Assembly (NCBI RefSeq): GCF_963662805.1
Contig: NZ_OY759874.1
Location: 1 to 33,903 of the forward strand
Length of the DNA stretch: 33,903 nt
Source of the DNA: an uncultured Cohaesibacter sp.
GTDB lineage: Bacteria > Pseudomonadota > Alphaproteobacteria > Rhizobiales > Cohaesibacteraceae
Direction of reading: 5' to 3'
This document shows positions 24,144 to 31,978 of the stretch, piece after piece. Position 1 is the stretch's first letter; each line of letters begins with the position of its first letter. Made by a program: the position numbers and the translations under genes. The notes below the pieces were generated by a model that was not told the DNA's origin, made no database searches, and saw only the letters and a list, made by a program, of their open reading frames with translations.

Positions 24144-24159
24144 CGTTTCACGTGAAACA
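24144..24159. other. parS site 1 of the central cluster
   Basis: CGTTTCACGTGAAACA, 15 of 16 bases of the canonical parS. It is the only symmetric site in the window and begins five bases after the mnmE stop. Confidence 0.93.
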
Positions 24160-24187
24160 TGCTTTTTCGATTTTGCCATTGACTCGG

Positions 24188-24203
24188 TGTTTCACGTGAA
24201 TCG
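24188..24203. other. parS site 2 of the central cluster
   Basis: TGTTTCACGTGAATCG, 14 of 16 bases of canonical parS; the right arm contains GAATC, and a second GAGTC follows seven bases later. Confidence 0.88.
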
Positions 24204-24237
24204 CTGAGTCGCCAAAATTTTGAAATTCTGCCCTTTG

Positions 24238-24253
24238 TGTTTCACGTGAATCC
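24238..24253. other. parS site 3 of the central cluster
   Basis: TGTTTCACGTGAATCC, 14 of 16 bases of canonical parS, with GAATC in the right arm. Confidence 0.88.
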
Positions 24254-24294
24254 GAGAAATTGGCCGATTTCGAGGATTGGAAAAGGGCTGGAGC

Positions 24295-24310
24295 CGTTTC
24301 ACGTGAATCC
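24295..24310. other. parS site 4 of the central cluster
   Basis: CGTTTCACGTGAATCC, 13 of 16 bases of canonical parS, with GAATC in the right arm. The four sites are spaced 44, 50 and 57 bases apart, start to start. Confidence 0.85.
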
Positions 24311-24440
24311 GTATAGTGTAGGTCACAGATTTAGCTGCGATTCTTTAAGAATTCTTGAAGATACTGGCGTTCCGATCGCGTTGCGGGCATAAGAACAGGA
24401 AGAAAGCCGGGCCACGGACCGGGAGATATGAGGGGATTGA

Positions 24441-26288
24441 ATGATCCAGTTTGATGTCATTGTTGTCGGTGGTGGGCATGCCGGCACTGAAGCGGCTGCC
24501 GCGGCCGTACGCTCAGGCGCGCGAACTGCCTTGGTAACCCATAGTCGCGAGACGATTGGCGTCATGTCCTGTAATCCGGCGATTGGCGGTCTCGGCAAGG
24601 GGCATCTTGTGCGTGAGATCGATGCACTGGGTGGATTGATGGGACTTGCGGCGGACCGCGGTGGTATCCAGTTTCGACTGTTGAACCGTCGCAAGGGACC
24701 TGCCGTGCAGGGGCCGCGCGCCCAGGCCGACCGGAAGCTCTATCGGCAGGCTGTGCAGGACCTGCTGTTTGACCTGCCTAATCTGACGATCATTGAGGAA
24801 GAGGTGTCCGATCTCTCGATTGTCGATGGTCAGATCACCGGTGCGAGCCTGTCCGATGGACGCGAGCTGGCTTGCGGTGCTGTGGTCCTGACGACAGGTA
24901 CGTTCCTGAGGGGTCTTATTCACATTGGCGAGCGCAGTTTCTCAGCTGGTCGGATGGGGGATCCGGCTGCCAATGATCTGTCGTTGCGGCTGATGTCCGA
25001 GAATTTTCGCCTTGGGCGCCTGAAAACGGGGACTCCTGCGCGACTGAATGGCGATACGATTGACTATTCGTCACTGGGGACTCAGCCCGGAGATGAGGAT
25101 CCAGTGGCCTTTTCCTATCTGACCACGTCGATCACCACGCCGCAGATCAATTGCCATATCACCCGGACGACCGAGAAAACCCACAAGATCATCCGCGATA
25201 ACATCCATAAGTCGGCGATGTATTCAGGGAAAATCGAGGGGACGGGGCCGCGCTATTGCCCATCCATTGAGGACAAGATCAACCGGTTTGGCGAACGGGA
25301 CGGACACCAGATTTTTCTCGAGCCAGAAGGGCTTGATGTTAACACGGTCTATCCGAACGGGATTTCCACCTCGTTACCCGAGGATGTGCAGGATGCCTAT
25401 ATCCGCTCGATTCCCGGGCTGGAATCCGTTGAAATCAAGCAATATGGCTATGCAATCGAATATGACTATATCGATCCGACCGAGTTGAATGCGACACTGG
25501 AAACCAAGAAGGTGGGCGGTCTCTTCCTTGCCGGACAGATCAACGGCACGACCGGCTATGAAGAGGCGGGGGCTCAGGGTCTGATTGCCGGACTCAATGC
25601 CGCGCGGCTGTGCGGTGATCAGGAAGGTGTGGTTCTGTCCCGTTCCGAGGCCTATATCGGAGTGATGATCGATGATCTTGTCACGCGTGGTGTGGCCGAG
25701 CCTTATCGGATGTTCACGTCGCGAGCAGAATATCGCTTGTCCCTCAGGGCGGACAACGCGGATCAGCGGTTGACGGACAAGGCCGATGGCTGGGGTTTGA
25801 TCAACGAGGAGCGCCGTAAGGTCTTTAGGGACAAGAAGGAATCTCTCGACGCGATTGTGACTTTGGCCCGGACCAAAACCTTGACGCCGAATGAGGCGGA
25901 GCAGGTGGGGCTGAAGATCAACAAGGACGGCCAGCGGCGCAGCGCCTACGAATTTCTGGCCTATCCGGATCTGGATCTGGCGCGTCTCACGGAGATCTGG
26001 CCGGAGTTCGGTGCTTTCCCGGAAAACGTCCGGCGTCAGCTGGAAATCGAGGCGACTTATCAGGTCTATATGGATCGGCAGACGAGCGACATTGAAACCT
26101 TCCGCAAGGATGAAGCACTTGCCATTCCGTCTGCTCTCGATTTCAACGACATCAACGGGTTGTCGAACGAGCTGAAGCAGAAGCTCAGTCTGGTGCGACC
26201 CCAGACTCTGGGTCAGGCGTCACGAATCGACGGCATGACGCCAGCGGCGCTGACGCTGGTTCTGGCGCACAGCAAGCGGGTTTCTTGA
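24441..26288 (+). CDS. mnmG: tRNA modification enzyme MnmG (GidA)
   Basis: MnmG is the FAD-dependent partner of MnmE in wobble-uridine modification. The 615-residue product has the FAD-binding dinucleotide motif VVGGGHAGTEAA (8-19), the MSCNPAIGGLGKGHLVREIDALGG signature (split around residues 34-57), KTGTPARLNGDTIDY, and the GYEEAGAQGLIAGLNAA block. The EPYRMFTSRAEYRLSLRADNADQRL region and the C-terminal helical domain that contacts MnmE also fit. GAGGGG lies seven bases before the ATG. The mnmE and mnmG genes are separated by the parS cluster and rsmG follows one base after the stop. Confidence 0.98.
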   Translation: MIQFDVIVVGGGHAGTEAAAAAVRSGARTALVTHSRETIGVMSCNPAIGGLGKGHLVREIDALGGLMGLAADRGGIQFRLLNRRKGPAVQGPRAQADRKLYRQAVQDLLFDLPNLTIIEEEVSDLSIVDGQITGASLSDGRELACGAVVLTTGTFLRGLIHIGERSFSAGRMGDPAANDLSLRLMSENFRLGRLKTGTPARLNGDTIDYSSLGTQPGDEDPVAFSYLTTSITTPQINCHITRTTEKTHKIIRDNIHKSAMYSGKIEGTGPRYCPSIEDKINRFGERDGHQIFLEPEGLDVNTVYPNGISTSLPEDVQDAYIRSIPGLESVEIKQYGYAIEYDYIDPTELNATLETKKVGGLFLAGQINGTTGYEEAGAQGLIAGLNAARLCGDQEGVVLSRSEAYIGVMIDDLVTRGVAEPYRMFTSRAEYRLSLRADNADQRLTDKADGWGLINEERRKVFRDKKESLDAIVTLARTKTLTPNEAEQVGLKINKDGQRRSAYEFLAYPDLDLARLTEIWPEFGAFPENVRRQLEIEATYQVYMDRQTSDIETFRKDEALAIPSALDFNDINGLSNELKQKLSLVRPQTLGQASRIDGMTPAALTLVLAHSKRVS

Positions 26289-26289
26289 C

Positions 26290-26958
26290 ATGACAAGTGG
26301 TGTGAAAGACATGGATGCAAGGGCCGAGGGCTTGCGATTGCTCGAGGAGCTTCTGCCTGTTTCACGTGAATCTGTCCACAAGCTGGGGATATATGAATCA
26401 CTGGTTAAGAAATGGCAGCCTGCGCAAAACCTCGTTGCACCAAAGACACTTAACGAGATTTGGCTGAGACATATCGCTGACAGTGCACAGATATACGCAA
26501 ATTATCCCCAGGCTCGCTGCTGGATTGATCTCGGGTCCGGCGCTGGATTTCCGGGCCTTGTTACGGCGGTTCTTCTGGCTCAGGACGGGGAGGACTATTC
26601 AGTCGATCTCATCGAGAGCAATGGCCGCAAAGCAAGCTTCTTGCGAACCGTCGCCAGAGAGCTGGGGCTGAAGGTGAGTGTGCATAACGACCGGATCGAA
26701 AAGGTGTTGTCCAACTGGGCAAAGCCTGTGGATGCGATCAGCGCAAGGGCGCTGACATCCTTCGCAAATCTGTGCGATTTTGTCCATCCGTTCGTGTCTG
26801 AAGACTGTGCCGGTGTTTTCCACAAAGGTCGCGACTTTGATCGAGAATTGGAAGAGGCCAGTGTGCGCTGGAACATAGATCTGGTACAAAAGCAAAGCAG
26901 GACAGATCCGGATGCGCGAATCGTCATTCTGCACCGCTTATCATCAAAAGACGCATAG
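26290..26958 (+). CDS. rsmG: 16S rRNA (guanine-N7)-methyltransferase RsmG (GidB)
   Basis: RsmG methylates G527 of 16S rRNA using S-adenosylmethionine; its loss gives low-level streptomycin resistance in several bacteria. The 222-residue product has the Rossmann motif WIDLGSGAGFPGL (78-90), the upstream NLVAPKTLNEIWLRHIADSAQ block, DLIESNGRKASFLRTVARELGL, and ISARALTSFANL. It starts one base after mnmG. A parS site is embedded at residues 23-28 (26358-26373), encoding part of LLPVSRESVHK, so this part of the protein is shaped by DNA-level selection too. Confidence 0.97.
   Translation: MTSGVKDMDARAEGLRLLEELLPVSRESVHKLGIYESLVKKWQPAQNLVAPKTLNEIWLRHIADSAQIYANYPQARCWIDLGSGAGFPGLVTAVLLAQDGEDYSVDLIESNGRKASFLRTVARELGLKVSVHNDRIEKVLSNWAKPVDAISARALTSFANLCDFVHPFVSEDCAGVFHKGRDFDRELEEASVRWNIDLVQKQSRTDPDARIVILHRLSSKDA
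26358..26373. other. parS site inside rsmG
   Basis: TGTTTCACGTGAATCT, 13 of 16 bases of canonical parS, translated in frame as VSRES. It is 2 kb from the central cluster and contains GAATC. Confidence 0.85.
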
Positions 26959-26986
26959 TGAAACAGATGCAAAGTGAGGCCACTTT

Positions 26987-27817
26987 ATGAGTTCACTGCC
27001 CGATTCTCCCCGCGTTCTGACCCTTGCCAACCAGAAGGGCGGCGTCGGGAAGACCACGACTGCGATCAATCTTGGTACAGCGCTGGCGGCCATTGGCGAA
27101 ACGGTGCTGATTGTTGATGTTGATCCGCAGGGCAACGCCAGTACCGGCCTTGGTATCGACCGCAAAGCCCGCCAGGTTTCGACCGCTGAACTGCTGCTGA
27201 ATGAGGCAACGCTGATGGAAGCGGCCATTCCGACCGCTGTTCCGCGCTTGTCCGTTGCTGCTTCGACCATGGATCTGCTTGGTCTTGAACAGGAAATTTC
27301 CGGTGACAAGGATCGCGCCTACCGCCTGCGCAATGTGCTTCAGCAGCATGGTGCGCTTGGTGATAGTGTCCCTGAGGACAAGCGCTTCACCTATGTGTTG
27401 ATTGATTGCCCGCCTTCGCTCAACCTCCTGACCATCAATGCGATGGCTGCCGCGCATTCCATTCTTGTGCCGCTGCAGTGCGAGTTCTTTGCTCTGGAAG
27501 GTCTTACCCAGTTGATCCAGACGGTCAATCAGGTGAAGGGTGCGCTCAATCCCGAACTGTCTATCCATGGCATCGTGATGACCATGTATGACAGCCGCAA
27601 CAATCTCTCCAATCAGGTCGTTGACGATGTGCGCGAGCATATGGGCGACAAGGTTTACGACACGATCATTCCACGCAACGTCAGGGTTTCCGAGGCACCG
27701 TCCTATGGCAAACCGGCCCTGCTTTATGATCTGAAATGTTCAGGCAGTCAGGCCTATCTGAAATTGGCGTCGGAAATCATCCAGCGCGAGAAGAAGCTTA
27801 GGAACAAGGCGGCCTGA
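26987..27817 (+). CDS. parA: Chromosome partitioning ATPase ParA
   Basis: ParA is a DNA-binding ATPase that moves ParB-parS complexes of newly replicated origins. The 276-residue product has the deviant Walker A KGGVGKTT (17-24) with signature lysine, the A' segment VDVDPQGNASTGLG, Walker B VLIDCPPSLNLLT and the C-terminal DNA-binding region GIVMTMYDSRNNLSNQVVDDV. GAGG lies eight bases before the ATG. It is 28 bases after rsmG and 88 bases before parB, in the usual gidB-parA-parB order. Confidence 0.98.
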   Translation: MSSLPDSPRVLTLANQKGGVGKTTTAINLGTALAAIGETVLIVDVDPQGNASTGLGIDRKARQVSTAELLLNEATLMEAAIPTAVPRLSVAASTMDLLGLEQEISGDKDRAYRLRNVLQQHGALGDSVPEDKRFTYVLIDCPPSLNLLTINAMAAAHSILVPLQCEFFALEGLTQLIQTVNQVKGALNPELSIHGIVMTMYDSRNNLSNQVVDDVREHMGDKVYDTIIPRNVRVSEAPSYGKPALLYDLKCSGSQAYLKLASEIIQREKKLRNKAA

Positions 27818-27905
27818 GATGGCCATGGGTCTATCTATCACGAGAGGAATTGGGGACGCGGCAGAGAGGTCTTGAAGACGCGGGTCCAGTTAGAATGCGG
27901 ACAAA

Positions 27906-28775
27906 ATGGTGAAAAAACCAACTGAAGGAAAACGTCTGGGCCGGGGGCTGGCTGCTCTCATCGGGGATATCGACAACGAGGCTCAGGCTGTGGAACGGGC
28001 GCGCTCGCAGCGCCGGATTCCAATTGAATTCTTGCGGCCCAATCCGCGCAACCCGCGCCGGGATTTTGTCGAAACCGATCTCGAGGATCTTACCAAGTCA
28101 GTCAGGGAAAAGGGCATCATGCAGCCGCTGCTGTGCCGTCCGGTGGCAGGGGAGCAGGATTCCTTTGAGATCATCGCCGGTGAGCGTCGCTGGCGTGCCG
28201 CTCAGGCCGCCGGTCTGCATGAAGTGCCTGTGCTTATTCATGATGTGAGTGACAAGGAAGCCCTTGAACTTGCCATCATCGAAAACGTTCAGCGCGCCGA
28301 CCTCAATGCTCTGGAAGAAGCGCTTGGCTATGATCAGCTGATTGAAGAGTTTGATTATACCCAGGCCGAGCTGGCAGATGTCATCGGGAAAAGCCGGTCT
28401 CATGTGGCCAACACTCTGCGTCTTCTGAAACTGCCAGAGAGCATCAAGGATTATCTGAAGAAGGGTGAGCTGACGGCGGGCCATGCCCGTGCGCTGATCA
28501 CCGCAGATAACCCCGAAGAGCTGGCCCGGCGGATCGTTGAAGACGGCATGACCGTGCGTGACGCCGAGAAGGCCGGTCAGGAAAAGAGCGCCGACAAGAA
28601 AGAGCCAAAACCGAAGAAGGAAAAGGACGCCGATACGGTGGCGCTCGAAAAGCGGCTTACGGATCGTCTTGGCTGGAACGTCTTCATTGCGCCCAAGAAA
28701 AAGGGCGGTGAGCTGAAGATTCAATATAAGTCCCTCGAACAGCTCGATGCCATCATCTCCATTCTGGAGAAATAG
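27906..28775 (+). CDS. parB: Chromosome partitioning protein ParB
   Basis: ParB is the CTP-dependent clamp that loads at parS and spreads. The 289-residue product has the ParA-stimulating N-terminus KRLGRGLAALIGD, and the CTP-binding/hydrolysis ParB domain with RPNPRNPRRDF and GERRWRAAQAAG (92-103). ENVQRADLNALEEALGY and the helix-turn-helix YTQAELADVIGKSRSHVANTLRLLKLP (about 151-177) recognise parS. A lysine-rich linker precedes the C-terminal dimerisation segment (from about 237). The ribosome site is weak (GGAC). Its DNA targets are the parS sites listed in this window. Confidence 0.98.
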   Translation: MVKKPTEGKRLGRGLAALIGDIDNEAQAVERARSQRRIPIEFLRPNPRNPRRDFVETDLEDLTKSVREKGIMQPLLCRPVAGEQDSFEIIAGERRWRAAQAAGLHEVPVLIHDVSDKEALELAIIENVQRADLNALEEALGYDQLIEEFDYTQAELADVIGKSRSHVANTLRLLKLPESIKDYLKKGELTAGHARALITADNPEELARRIVEDGMTVRDAEKAGQEKSADKKEPKPKKEKDADTVALEKRLTDRLGWNVFIAPKKKGGELKIQYKSLEQLDAIISILEK

Positions 28776-28814
28776 GACATCTCGCGCCGAGTGATATGAT
28801 CCGGATTGTTGAAG

Positions 28815-28840
28815 AAGGGAGCGAGTTCGCTCCCTTTTTT
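28815..28840. terminator. Bidirectional terminator between parB and the MFS gene
   Basis: A 9-10-bp stem AAGGGAGCG/CGCTCCCTT with a tetraloop, followed by six T on the plus strand. It lies 40 bases after parB and next to the stop of the convergent MFS gene. Confidence 0.88.
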
Positions 28841-30125
28841 ATTGCCCGGATCTGCGGATGCGTGATGATGATTTCAGGGCAAGCCGAAGCGGGAAAAGGG
28901 CCAGCAATGCGATGATCGCGGCAACGGCAAAGGCGCCAGCGGGGTGATAATAGTTTGCTTCGCTTTGGGTGAAGAAGGCGAAGGACCGGGTCATGATCAG
29001 CGGGCTGATAATGGTGCTGAGGGCCATGGTCGAAGCAATGGCTCCCTGCAATTCCCCTTGTGCATCGTCGGGAACCCGGCTCGACATCAGGCTTTGCATT
29101 ACCGGGACTGCCACACCTTCAAGCGCGCTGACGGGCAGGAAGAGATAGAGAATCCAGCCCGCATCAATGAACAGAAGTGTAAAGAGGGTGGTTGCCTGAA
29201 AGAGAATTCCGACGACGGCGACCGTTGTTTCTTTCAGGTATCTGAGCAACAGGCGCACGACAAAGAGCAGGGTCACCGTGTGGGACAGACCATAGATGCC
29301 CAGAGTGATGCCGACTTCCCTGCTGCCCCAGTCGAAAGCTTCGCGCAGATAGTAAGGCCAGACTGACGGGTAGACCCATCCCGCCAGATTGAAGAGAAAG
29401 AAGGCAAGGAGAAAGGCGGGGAGGCCGGGGATCGAGGTCATTTGCAGGAGCGCACCCACCGGGTTGGAGCGCCGCCAGGAGAAGGGGCGTCTTCGCTCAT
29501 CGGGCAGACTCTCGGGAAAAGTGAACCAGCCATAGAGGCCATTCAATCCGGCGCAAGCTGCTGCAAAGAAGAAGGGCGCGCGGGTGTCGACTTCCGCAAT
29601 CAATCCGCCAAGGATCGGCCCGGCGATGAAGCCAAGGCCGAAGGCTGCGTTGATGAGCCCATAGCGCCGGGCCCGTTGATCCTGTGTCGAGATATCAGCG
29701 ACGAAGGCAAAGGCTGTGGCGTGGGTTGCTCCGGCGATCCCCGCGATGAACCGTCCGAGCGCCAGAAGCGCAAGGGACGGGGCAAATCCCATGATGACAT
29801 AGTCAATGGTCAGCGCCGCGAGGGAGGCTAGTAGGATCGGACGTCGGCCATAGCGGTCAGACAGATTGCCAAGGGTGGGGCTGCAAACGAACTGCATGAA
29901 GGCATAAACAAAAGAGAGATAACCGCCATAAATCGCGGCGGTGCCGAGATCGACGTGTGAAACCTCCTGAATGAGATCGGGAATGATCGGCAGAATCAGA
30001 CCGATACCCATGGCATCGATGAACATGGTCAGAAAGGCAAAGCGGAGCCCGCCAGCATTGGCTCTCTTTCGGGCGACTCCCGACAAGGCGTGGGGCGTTG
30101 ATTGGTCCGGTTTGGAAGGGGTCAC
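28839..30125 (-). CDS. TetA-like MFS efflux transporter
   Basis: A 428-residue major facilitator (DHA1 group) with 12 expected membrane spans. Loop motif A GNLSDRYGRRPI (86-97), the FIDAMGIGLILPIIPDLI first span and LGRFIAGIAGATHATAFAFVAD in the fourth and fifth region match TetA/TCR-type drug/proton antiporters. A basic cytoplasmic N-terminus precedes span 1. Substrate cannot be told; chromosomal relatives of TetA in Rhizobiales usually have no proven tetracycline activity. It sits between parB and holA on the minus strand, and a parS site lies 41 bases upstream of its start, so ParB binding might affect its promoter. Confidence 0.92.
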   Translation of the reverse strand: MTPSKPDQSTPHALSGVARKRANAGGLRFAFLTMFIDAMGIGLILPIIPDLIQEVSHVDLGTAAIYGGYLSFVYAFMQFVCSPTLGNLSDRYGRRPILLASLAALTIDYVIMGFAPSLALLALGRFIAGIAGATHATAFAFVADISTQDQRARRYGLINAAFGLGFIAGPILGGLIAEVDTRAPFFFAAACAGLNGLYGWFTFPESLPDERRRPFSWRRSNPVGALLQMTSIPGLPAFLLAFFLFNLAGWVYPSVWPYYLREAFDWGSREVGITLGIYGLSHTVTLLFVVRLLLRYLKETTVAVVGILFQATTLFTLLFIDAGWILYLFLPVSALEGVAVPVMQSLMSSRVPDDAQGELQGAIASTMALSTIISPLIMTRSFAFFTQSEANYYHPAGAFAVAAIIALLALFPLRLALKSSSRIRRSGQ

Positions 30126-30165
30126 AACAAGGAACGCAGGTTAAAAAAGGACAGGCGACAAAAAA

Positions 30166-30181
30166 GGATTCACGTGAAACG
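30166..30181. other. parS site upstream of the MFS gene
   Basis: GGATTCACGTGAAACG, the exact reverse complement of site 4 of the central cluster. It lies between holA and the MFS gene and contains GATTC. Confidence 0.82.
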
Positions 30182-30230
30182 AATTCTGCTGCGCCGAAGC
30201 CCGTTTGGCAATCCTCTAAGATTCGCGGAG

Positions 30231-31265
30231 CTATCGGCGGCCGCGCTGTGCCGTGGCTGCGATCATCAGGAGGGTTTCGGAAATGATGGTTTCCGCCAGA
30301 TGATAATGCTTGCGGCTGTTCGTCAGGCTCTGGGCAAGAAGTTCGCAAGCTCTTGTGGCCTTCTGGCTCGACCAGATGTTGAGCTGTGACTGAATGCCGG
30401 GTTTGCGCTTGAAATGGATCATCGGCGCCGCCTTGTCGAGGGCAGACTGCAGGGAGGTGCCATTGTCCATCAGGTGCAGGCAGCGCTCCAGCATCTGGAA
30501 GTGTCGCAAGGAAGCGGAGCCGATCACTGACGGATTCTGGCCTCCCTTGAGCATCTGTTCGAGCTGGGAATCAAGCTCGCCGATTTTTCCCAATGCGGCT
30601 GAATCGATGATCATGTCGATCTGGTGATTCGAGGCGTCGCCGACGATATCGTCGATGTCCTGTTCGTTGACTTCGCCCTGACCCATGGCATAAAGGCAAA
30701 GCTTTTGCACTTCAGCGCGGGATGCCATGCGGTCGGCGCCCAGATTGTCAAGCAGCATTTCCCGCGCTTCCCTGGTGATGGTCAGATTGGCGAGGGCCAT
30801 TTCCTCGTCGATGATGCCATTGAGGGCTGCCCGTGCATCGACATAGCAGGGCAGGGCCACCGCAGAATGGGCCTTCTCGACGGATTTCCGCAAGGCCGCC
30901 GACTTCTTCAGATCACCTGCCTTGATGATGACATAGGCATCGCTCGGTGGCGAGGAGAGCAGGGGATCGAGAGCGGGCTGGATGGACTTGCTGGAGCTTA
31001 TCTGGACGACGATGACGCGGCATCCGCCAAACAGCGGAATCGTGTTGGCCTCATCTGCCAGACGCAAGGGGTCGGAGGCGATCTCTCCCGAGTCCAGTCT
31101 CAGCATCGCGAAGGGATCGTCGCTGTCCTTGAGATAGGTTTGCGCGAGACGGTCGGCGCGTTCGGCAATCAGGCCTGTGTCCTGACCATAGATGAGAATG
31201 ACCTTGTAGGCGGGATTGGGTTTGACGATGAAGCCGTCAACCAGATTGGCCTTGATTTGTGCCAT
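30231..31265 (-). CDS. holA: DNA polymerase III delta subunit
   Basis: HolA opens the beta clamp within the clamp loader. The 344-residue product follows the family with YKVILIYGQDTGLIAERADRL near the N-terminus, the DEANTIPLFGGCRVIVVQ beta-clamp interaction region, NLGADRMASRAEVQKLCLYA, and the C-terminal collar domain (LKGGQNPSVIGSASLRHFQML). AAGGGG lies about 11 bases before the ATG. It is 176 bases downstream of lptE with a hairpin between, and 105 bases upstream of the MFS gene. The leuS-lptE-holA order is conserved in alphaproteobacteria. Confidence 0.96.
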   Translation of the reverse strand: MAQIKANLVDGFIVKPNPAYKVILIYGQDTGLIAERADRLAQTYLKDSDDPFAMLRLDSGEIASDPLRLADEANTIPLFGGCRVIVVQISSSKSIQPALDPLLSSPPSDAYVIIKAGDLKKSAALRKSVEKAHSAVALPCYVDARAALNGIIDEEMALANLTITREAREMLLDNLGADRMASRAEVQKLCLYAMGQGEVNEQDIDDIVGDASNHQIDMIIDSAALGKIGELDSQLEQMLKGGQNPSVIGSASLRHFQMLERCLHLMDNGTSLQSALDKAAPMIHFKRKPGIQSQLNIWSSQKATRACELLAQSLTNSRKHYHLAETIISETLLMIAATAQRGRR

Positions 31266-31373
31266 GTTCTAGCCCACCCCTTGATAGCCTGTTGATCGAG
31301 AATCGGATGTTTTGTTGGAACTGAGCATCAGCGAGCCAGCATGCCCTGTCAACTTGTTGAAGCAGAAATCAGT

Positions 31374-31400
31374 ACGGCGCACCAGAGTCTGGTACGCCGT
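31374..31400. repeat. Hairpin between lptE and holA
   Basis: ACGGCG-C-ACCAG / CTGGT-A-CGCCGT, an 11-bp stem with one internal C/A mismatch and a 3-base loop. No clear T-run follows on the minus strand, so it may be an attenuating or processing hairpin rather than a full terminator. Confidence 0.5.
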
Positions 31401-31441
31401 GATGTGTCTTGTTGATTTGGCAAGGGGCGAGCGACTGATCG

Positions 31442-31978
31442 TCAGTTGCCCGATGCAAAGAAGGTCGACAGGCGCAGTTGAATGTCGTTCGCGATCTGCT
31501 GTGCTGCCCGGTTTTCCGCATCCTGTAGAGCCCGGTCATTGGCAAAGCGCTGGGTGCTGCGTGCGAAGGAGGCGGTGAAGAAGCTCGATCCGGTCGTGGC
31601 AATCGTGTTGTCGGAAAGCTGGATCAGCTTGTAAGTCACCGTCAGACTGACACGGGTGGTCTTGGCAAGACCGGTGCCGCTCTCGATGTCGAAAGAACTG
31701 TTGGCGTTCGTCACGAACATTTCAAGCCGATAGAGAGGAGAAGCTGGCTCTCCGCCACCGGTGAAGGCAAAAATCAGTTGGTTTCGGATTTCCTGTTCGA
31801 CTCGATTCTTGGCTGATTCGATCTGCACACTTGCCAGTTCGGTAGACAGGGCCTGTCCGCTGGTGGATGTGGTTGAATAGAGCGGCCGAACCTGACAGGC
31901 AGACAGTGCTAGTCCAACACCGAGGCAGGCAACCAGAGAAACGAAGCCTGCCCTGACTTTGCGATTAAACGACAACAT
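31442..31978 (-). CDS. lptE: LPS assembly lipoprotein LptE
   Basis: LptE plugs and assembles LptD, the outer-membrane LPS translocon. The 178-residue product has a lipoprotein signal, basic start then FVSLVACLGVGLA and a lipobox LSAC with Cys28, followed by QVRPLYS, the typical start of mature alphaproteobacterial LptE ('LPS assembly lipoprotein'). The body includes VEQEIRNQLIFAF and the C-terminal FANDRALQDAENRAAQQIANDIQLRL. ATG 31978 is chosen because the signal peptide begins there; the frame extends 16 codons further with no signal-like sequence. Its start overlaps the leuS stop by 14 bases. Confidence 0.93.
   Translation of the reverse strand: MLSFNRKVRAGFVSLVACLGVGLALSACQVRPLYSTTSTSGQALSTELASVQIESAKNRVEQEIRNQLIFAFTGGGEPASPLYRLEMFVTNANSSFDIESGTGLAKTTRVSLTVTYKLIQLSDNTIATTGSSFFTASFARSTQRFANDRALQDAENRAAQQIANDIQLRLSTFFASGN

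Larger units (their letters stand above)
24139..24440. other. mnmE-mnmG gap filled by parS sites
   Basis: About 300 bases without a gene. Beyond the four parS sites it contains six GANTC sites, an AAGAATTCTT palindrome near 24347-24356, and the mnmG ribosome site. I see no clear promoter or terminator. Confidence 0.6.

Noticed and set aside
28839..30125. MFS gene as a horizontally acquired resistance island
   Set aside because: No insertion sequence, repeat, integrase or sharp composition change flanks it; it looks like a single resident gene.
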